From positions 1-33,192 of the forward strand of contig QBLU01000021.1 in NCBI GenBank assembly GCA_003241875.1: 33,192 nucleotides of DNA, written 5' to 3'. Under the pieces are notes generated by a model. It had not been told where the DNA came from and did not search any database. It saw only the letters and a program-made list of their open reading frames with translations. How positions within the stretch are numbered: the stretch's first letter is position 1; every line of letters begins with the position of its first letter. Below are positions 28,998 through 33,192 of this stretch, piece by piece. Source of the stretch: Alphaproteobacteria bacterium. Its GTDB lineage: Bacteria > Pseudomonadota > Alphaproteobacteria > Sphingomonadales > Sphingomonadaceae. The position numbers were made by a program, and so were the translations under genes.

Positions 28998-30224
28998 CTA
29001 GTCGCTTTCCCCCGGCTCCGGCTTCAGCCCATAGGGCGCCACCAGCGTCCAGACATGCGGCGGGATCATCGCCTTCATCCGCCGCGGCTTTTCGCGGCGC
29101 AGGTGGAGGATGGTCTCGACCGCCTTCATCTCGACCCGCGCCCGGCCGAACTCCAGCCCCTTCGGCCCGACCCGCGGCATCAGCCAGCCGACGATGGGCC
29201 GCAGCCACTTCGGCATCCGGCGCAGCGGCAGCCCACCGGCGGCGCGCTCGGTATTGGCGAGAAAGCCCTTCACCGGGCCGGCGCGATTGCCGCTGTCGGC
29301 GGGAGCCTCGGTCCTGAGTTCGTCGCCGAGCAGCGCCACCAGCTCGGCGCCGCGCGCGTTGCGCACCACCAGCCATTGCTCGCCCGATCCGGCCATGTAG
29401 CCGACGGTCACATCGGCGAGGCTGTTGGTGTAATCGACACAGGTGCGGCAAGTCAGCGGGAAGAAATCGGGGCGCAGGTCCGACAGCGGCAGCATCAGGA
29501 ACGGCACCGCCTTTGTTCGCCCGTCGTCGAAGCGCAGCTCGACATGATAATCGGCGCGGAATTCGAGGTAGGTGATCGTCTCCGGCTTGTCCGACAGCAA
29601 CGCCAGGAACTCATGGAAATTGGCGGTCGTCGTATTGTCCGAACAAGGCGTGCCGATGACATAGAGCGCTTCCAACCCCAGCTTTGCCTCGAGCGCTCGC
29701 AGCGCATGGACCTGGCAGGGAATGCCGATCACGGCGATGCGGGTATGGCCGGCGGCGCGGACGGGCTCGAGCAGCGCCAGCAACGGCGCATAGCCCATGC
29801 GCATGCCGCGCACCTGCGCCATGCCTTCGGCGCGGGTGACGATCACCGGCACCGGCTTCCATTTGTCCTGCGCGTCGGGCGCCATGGTCAGCACGGCGGT
29901 AACGGCGCCGCTTTCCAGCAGTTTTTCGGCAATGCGGGTGGTGATGCCGGTCCACTGCGCGCCCGGGATCGCCGGTTTCAGCGACGCGCGGACCATATGC
30001 TGGAAAGGCCCGAAGAACAGCTCGTCGGGCTTGGCAAGGTCACGTGGCCGGCCGTGGACGCGGGTTTCGAGCGCGGTGTAGTCGGGCTTGATGAACTGGC
30101 AGGCAGTGCCGCAATCGCCGGGCGTGCTGGTGCGGGAAATACCGCAATCGGTGCACAGGCTGCGCGGCACGGCGGCCGCCAGCGGCGGGGCCCAAACGGC
30201 GGGTTCGTGGTCGTCACGGCTCAT
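28998..30224 (-). CDS. bciB: Ferredoxin-dependent divinyl (proto)chlorophyllide 8-vinyl reductase (BciB)
   Basis: 408-residue FrhB-like iron-sulfur flavoprotein of the family annotated coenzyme F420 hydrogenase/dehydrogenase beta subunit. Within it, this sequence matches BciB (cyanobacterial slr1923 type): PDELFFGPFQHM, GAQWTGITTRIAEKLL, VIGIPCQVHALRALE, YVIGTPCSDNTTT and CVDYTNSLADVTVGYM. Candidate cluster ligands are Cys24, Cys27, Cys38, Cys42, Cys170, Cys194, Cys259 and Cys262; the third N-terminal Cys is shifted relative to the usual CxxCGxC. BciB reduces the 8-vinyl group of divinyl chlorophyllide precursors with ferredoxin; plant 7-hydroxymethyl-chlorophyll reductase is a relative and an alternative. 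The adjacent LPOR strongly supports a pigment role. ATG 30224 is chosen; no clear RBS. Confidence 0.84.
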   Translation of the reverse strand: MSRDDHEPAVWAPPLAAAVPRSLCTDCGISRTSTPGDCGTACQFIKPDYTALETRVHGRPRDLAKPDELFFGPFQHMVRASLKPAIPGAQWTGITTRIAEKLLESGAVTAVLTMAPDAQDKWKPVPVIVTRAEGMAQVRGMRMGYAPLLALLEPVRAAGHTRIAVIGIPCQVHALRALEAKLGLEALYVIGTPCSDNTTTANFHEFLALLSDKPETITYLEFRADYHVELRFDDGRTKAVPFLMLPLSDLRPDFFPLTCRTCVDYTNSLADVTVGYMAGSGEQWLVVRNARGAELVALLGDELRTEAPADSGNRAGPVKGFLANTERAAGGLPLRRMPKWLRPIVGWLMPRVGPKGLEFGRARVEMKAVETILHLRREKPRRMKAMIPPHVWTLVAPYGLKPEPGESD

Positions 30225-30260
30225 TTCGCGACCGTGGCGGAAGCGCCGCGCGGGTGCAAC

Positions 30261-30287
30261 CTTCCTCCCCCTCAAGGGGGGAGGAAG
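30261..30287 (-). terminator. Hairpin spanning the AttH-like gene's stop codon
   Basis: Perfect 11-bp stem (30261-30271 with 30277-30287) and a 5-base loop. On the minus strand the TGA stop of the AttH-like gene lies in the loop. No U-run follows, so it may be a pause or rho-type signal, or a REP-like insertion that supplied the gene's last codons. Confidence 0.5.
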
Positions 30288-31348
30288 TCGATCTTCAACG
30301 CCGCCTGATAGCCGGTCATCTCGAGATAGCCGCGCCCGCCCGGCACCGTCACCGCGCCTTCCCAATAGACCGGTCCACCGCCGCGCCGGCTGTCGAGTTC
30401 CTGGTCGTCGAACAGCGGTGTAACCTTTACGATCAACGGCTTACCGCGCAGCATGACGGTCACTACCGGTGCCACTGGATAGGTCGCGCCTGTGCGCGGC
30501 GAACGCCAGCGCCGAGCCGCTGTGAAGCGCACATCGGCCGGCGCCAGCGCCGCCAGCTGCCCGTCAGCGCCGCGATAGGAACCGCCGGCCCAGACCTGCT
30601 GCCCGGCCTTGTCGCGGATGCGGAACAGTGTCAGCGCGCCGCCGTCGTCCATGTTCAGCCCCATCCAGTCCCAGCCGACGGCGTTCGGGTTGAGATAGGA
30701 TGACGACCATTCGCGATCGAGCCAGGCCGTCCCCGTCACCGCCACCGGGCGCCCGTCCTCGACCAGCGTGCCGCTGACCTTCAGCTGGGGAATGCTGTAA
30801 TAATGGCTGGCATCGCCCGGCGCCGGACCCTTGCGGCTGAACCCGCCCTGGCCCTGCAGCAGCGGCGGCTGGGTCGGCGCCAGCGCCAGGTCGAGCGCAT
30901 AGCCGTCGCCTTGCACTCGCGTACGGAACACGCCGTCGGCGGCCCGGCGCATCATCCAGTCATCGATGCGGACATCGGTGTCGGTCGTCGCTGCCTCCGC
31001 CAGCCCGAACCCCGCGCGGGCGATGCGCTGGTCATGGCGCAAGCGGGCGCGACCGGGGTCCGACAGCGCGGTATGGGCGAACAGGATCTGGCGCGGCGCA
31101 AAGGCGCTGGGGTTGGCGGGGTCGACCGGCGGCCGGGTGCGAAAGAACGTCACCTGAAAGCCGCGTTGCGTGCCGTCGGGCAGCTTCAGCCAGCCGGTGA
31201 CGTACCACCATTCGGTGCGGAATTCGGGGTGGGCGCCATGGTCGCGCGGGAACACGATCGGCACGCCGGGGCGGACGACAGCGTAGTTTGTCGGGGAGTT
31301 TTCGACGGGCGCTGCCGCCAGCAGCAACAGGGCAAGCAGCCACTTCAT
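30272..31348 (-). CDS. AttH/CrtC-like lipocalin-domain protein
   Basis: 358 residues. A signal peptide (MKWLLALLLLAAAPVE) precedes two calycin-like domains: HPEFRTEWWYVTGWLKLPDG begins the first, and TGTAWLDREWSSSYLNP and WDWMGLNMDDGGALTLFRIR mark the second. This combination occurs in AttH and in CrtC carotenoid 1,2-hydratases (PF07143/lipocalin-9 type). Coupling to an FtsX-type ABC permease by an ATGA overlap is the AttEFGH-like arrangement, so a lipoprotein- or envelope-transport role is favoured over carotenoid hydration. It is 47 bases upstream of bciB on the same strand. Function remains inferred; CrtC activity cannot be excluded. Confidence 0.82.
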   Translation of the reverse strand: MKWLLALLLLAAAPVENSPTNYAVVRPGVPIVFPRDHGAHPEFRTEWWYVTGWLKLPDGTQRGFQVTFFRTRPPVDPANPSAFAPRQILFAHTALSDPGRARLRHDQRIARAGFGLAEAATTDTDVRIDDWMMRRAADGVFRTRVQGDGYALDLALAPTQPPLLQGQGGFSRKGPAPGDASHYYSIPQLKVSGTLVEDGRPVAVTGTAWLDREWSSSYLNPNAVGWDWMGLNMDDGGALTLFRIRDKAGQQVWAGGSYRGADGQLAALAPADVRFTAARRWRSPRTGATYPVAPVVTVMLRGKPLIVKVTPLFDDQELDSRRGGGPVYWEGAVTVPGGRGYLEMTGYQAALKIDFLPP

Positions 31349-33192
31349 CACCAGTCGTCCCGCACGGCGCGCACTGCATCCGACGACAGCGCCTGGCGGC
31401 CCGACAGCACCGCCGTGCCGGCCGCTGCGCCGACCAGCGTCACCGCCAGCGCCGCGAACAGCGCCCAGGGCAGTTGCGTGTCCATCGTCCAGTGGAACGA
31501 TTGCGGGTTGACGACATGGATCAGCACCTGGCTCATCACCACGCCCAGCCCCAGCCCGGCGACAACCCCGACCATGCCGAGCAGCGCGCCTTCCGCCGCC
31601 AGCATCGCCATCACCTGGCGGCGCCGCACGCCGATGTGGCGCAGCATGCCGAACTCCCGCACCCGCGCCAGCGTCTGCGCCGAAAACGTCGCGGCGACGC
31701 CGATCAGCCCGATGACGATGGCGATCACCTCCAGCGCATAGGTGATGGCGAAACTGCGGTCGAAGATGCGCAGCGCCATCGTGCGCATCTGCCGCGGTTC
31801 GCCGAACATCGCTTGGCCCGCGACGCCGGCGGGCAGTCGTGTGCGCAACGCCTTGATGACGCCTGCCACGTCGGCGCCGGGGGCGACATCGATGGCGGCC
31901 TCGGTCATCGTCCGGTCGCCGGTCGCCAGCGCATAATCCCGATCGCGCATGGCGATGGCGCCGAACTGCCGGGCATAGTCGCGCCAGACGCCGACGACCA
32001 CCACCGGCCGCGCCGCGCCGCCCAGCGGCAGCACGAACCGGTCGCCGGGCTGCAGGCCATAGAGCCAGCCCATCGGTTCCGATACCCACACCGGCGTCGC
32101 CCCGGCGGGCACGGGCACCGTCGGCCCGATCATCGCCAGGTTGGCGGCGGGATCGGACTGCGCCGACAGGATCACCGCCGGCTTGTCGGCCGCCAGTCGC
32201 ACCGGTAACTGGCGGACAAAGCGCGCGGTGGCCACACCCGGGGTCGCCGCCAGCCGCGCCTGGGCCGCCGCATCGAGGCCACCGGCGTCGGCGCCTTCGA
32301 GGTGGAGATAGATGTCCGACGGCAGGATCTGCACCAGCCAGGCATCGACCGAGCCGCGGAAGCTGCTGACCATCACCGCCATCGCCACCATCAGCGCCGT
32401 CGACGCGACGATTCCGCACAACGCCACCGCCGCCTGGCCCGGTGCGCCCCACAGCCGCTTGACTGCGAGATCGAGTGCCGGCGGCAGCGACAGGCGCTGC
32501 AGTGGCGCCAGCAGCGTCCGCGCCAGCCGCGGCATGATAGCGATGCCGCCCGCCAGCAGCAGCGCCATCGCGGCATAGCCGAGCAGCGGCAGTCCGCCGA
32601 CCGGCGGCGCCAGCGCGGCAAGGCCGCCGAGCCCGAGCAGCCCCAGCCCCGGCCAGGCCAGCGGCACGGCGCGCGGATCCCCGGCGTCGCCTGCGGTCTT
32701 CAGCGCCACCGCCGGCCGCGCCCGCGCCGCTGCCAGCGCCGGCACCAGGCTGCTCGCCACCGCCACGGCGATGCCGATGCCGGCAAAGAGCAACGCCGCG
32801 ACGGGCGCGAAATCGAGCCGGGCGGCGTCGCGGAAATAGCCGCCGCCGAGATCGCCGCCCAGCTGCGTGACGGCAAGATCGGCGAGCCCGTAGCCGAGCG
32901 CGATGCCCAGCGCCGCGCCGACAAACCCGAGCAGCGCGCCCTCGATGACGATCTGCGTCGTCAGCGCGCGCCGCCGCAGGCCGAGCACGCGCAACAGCGC
33001 AAACTGTGGCTGCCGCCGCGCCACCGACAGTGACTGCGCCGAATAGACGAGGAAGCCGCCCGTCAGCAGCGCCACCATCGCCAGCATCTCCAGGTTGACA
33101 CGATAGGCGCGGGACAGGCTGTCGCTGCGCTGGGCATTGGTGTCGGGCGACCCGAGCTCCGCATCGGCGGGCAGCACGGCGGCGACCCGGCG
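31348..33192 (-). CDS. FtsX-type ABC transporter permease, 5' end outside window
   Basis: At least 614 residues are visible; the frame remains open to the right edge, so the start and probably the N-terminal helix and periplasmic domain are missing. The visible part contains two FtsX-like permease modules, each with several membrane helices. One lies near the start of the visible part (LAMVALLTGGFLVYSAQSLS, LLRVLGLRRRALTTQI), the other near the end (LLGMVGVVAGLGLGVVMSQV, FGMLRHIGVRRRQVMAML). A soluble periplasmic domain sits between them. This is the MacB/LolC-like duplicated permease layout (COG0577). Its ATPase is expected upstream, outside the window. It is coupled to the AttH-like gene. 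Confidence 0.92.
   Translation of the reverse strand, partial: RRVAAVLPADAELGSPDTNAQRSDSLSRAYRVNLEMLAMVALLTGGFLVYSAQSLSVARRQPQFALLRVLGLRRRALTTQIVIEGALLGFVGAALGIALGYGLADLAVTQLGGDLGGGYFRDAARLDFAPVAALLFAGIGIAVAVASSLVPALAAARARPAVALKTAGDAGDPRAVPLAWPGLGLLGLGGLAALAPPVGGLPLLGYAAMALLLAGGIAIMPRLARTLLAPLQRLSLPPALDLAVKRLWGAPGQAAVALCGIVASTALMVAMAVMVSSFRGSVDAWLVQILPSDIYLHLEGADAGGLDAAAQARLAATPGVATARFVRQLPVRLAADKPAVILSAQSDPAANLAMIGPTVPVPAGATPVWVSEPMGWLYGLQPGDRFVLPLGGAARPVVVVGVWRDYARQFGAIAMRDRDYALATGDRTMTEAAIDVAPGADVAGVIKALRTRLPAGVAGQAMFGEPRQMRTMALRIFDRSFAITYALEVIAIVIGLIGVAATFSAQTLARVREFGMLRHIGVRRRQVMAMLAAEGALLGMVGVVAGLGLGVVMSQVLIHVVNPQSFHWTMDTQLPWALFAALAVTLVGAAAGTAVLSGRQALSSDAVRAVRDDW

Overview
The window is 33 kb of GC-rich DNA with dense gene packing, many 4-base ATGA or GTGA stop/start overlaps, a PEPxxWA-CTERM protein, NrnC, and the order trpF-trpB-trpA-accD-folC. 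Together these point to an alphaproteobacterium of the order Sphingomonadales. A light-dependent protochlorophyllide oxidoreductase (LPOR) beside a BciB-type 8-vinyl reductase suggests an aerobic anoxygenic phototroph. The genus is not determined.

Layout. Bases 1-3300: the 3' part of rnr (plus strand), a secreted PEPxxWA-CTERM protein, and a pair of hairpins between convergent genes. Bases 3329-10149 (minus): a housekeeping run read as cinA-like, lapA-like, pyrF, a 29-bp inverted repeat, trpF, trpB, trpA, accD, folC, with 4-base overlaps at most junctions. Bases 10204-13163: map (plus), a REP-like palindrome, a small membrane protein (minus), radC (plus), a small hypothetical gene (minus), an intrinsic terminator and a Ser/Thr/Pro-rich secreted protein (minus). 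Bases 13393-18052 (plus): nrnC-lptC-lptA, then an uncharacterised three-gene operon (two-domain VOC protein, double alpha/beta-hydrolase, calycin-like protein) where lptB would be expected in many relatives. Bases 18056-25234 (minus): HerA-like ATPase, glutaryl-CoA dehydrogenase, a sorbosone/glucose dehydrogenase-like lipoprotein, an alpha/beta hydrolase and a large GT-C-like membrane protein. About 490 bases without a convincing gene follow.

Bases 25724-27738 (minus): a D-threonine-aldolase-type PLP enzyme overlapping S-methyl-5'-thioadenosine phosphorylase. Bases 27844-30224: LPOR (plus) and BciB (minus), convergent around a degenerate REP-like palindrome. Bases 30272-33192 (minus): an AttH/CrtC-like lipocalin-domain protein and an FtsX-type ABC permease cut by the window edge.

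The most notable item is the LPOR/BciB pair. The two predicted enzymes act at neighbouring steps of (bacterio)chlorophyll synthesis: 8-vinyl reduction, and light-driven reduction of the C17-C18 double bond of protochlorophyllide. No other pigment or reaction-centre gene lies in the window, so they would act with a photosynthesis gene cluster elsewhere. Second in interest are the VOC/double-hydrolase/calycin operon, with a hydrolase repeat that has lost its nucleophile, and the long inverted repeat abutting the trpF start. No tRNA, rRNA, CRISPR array or intact insertion sequence was seen.
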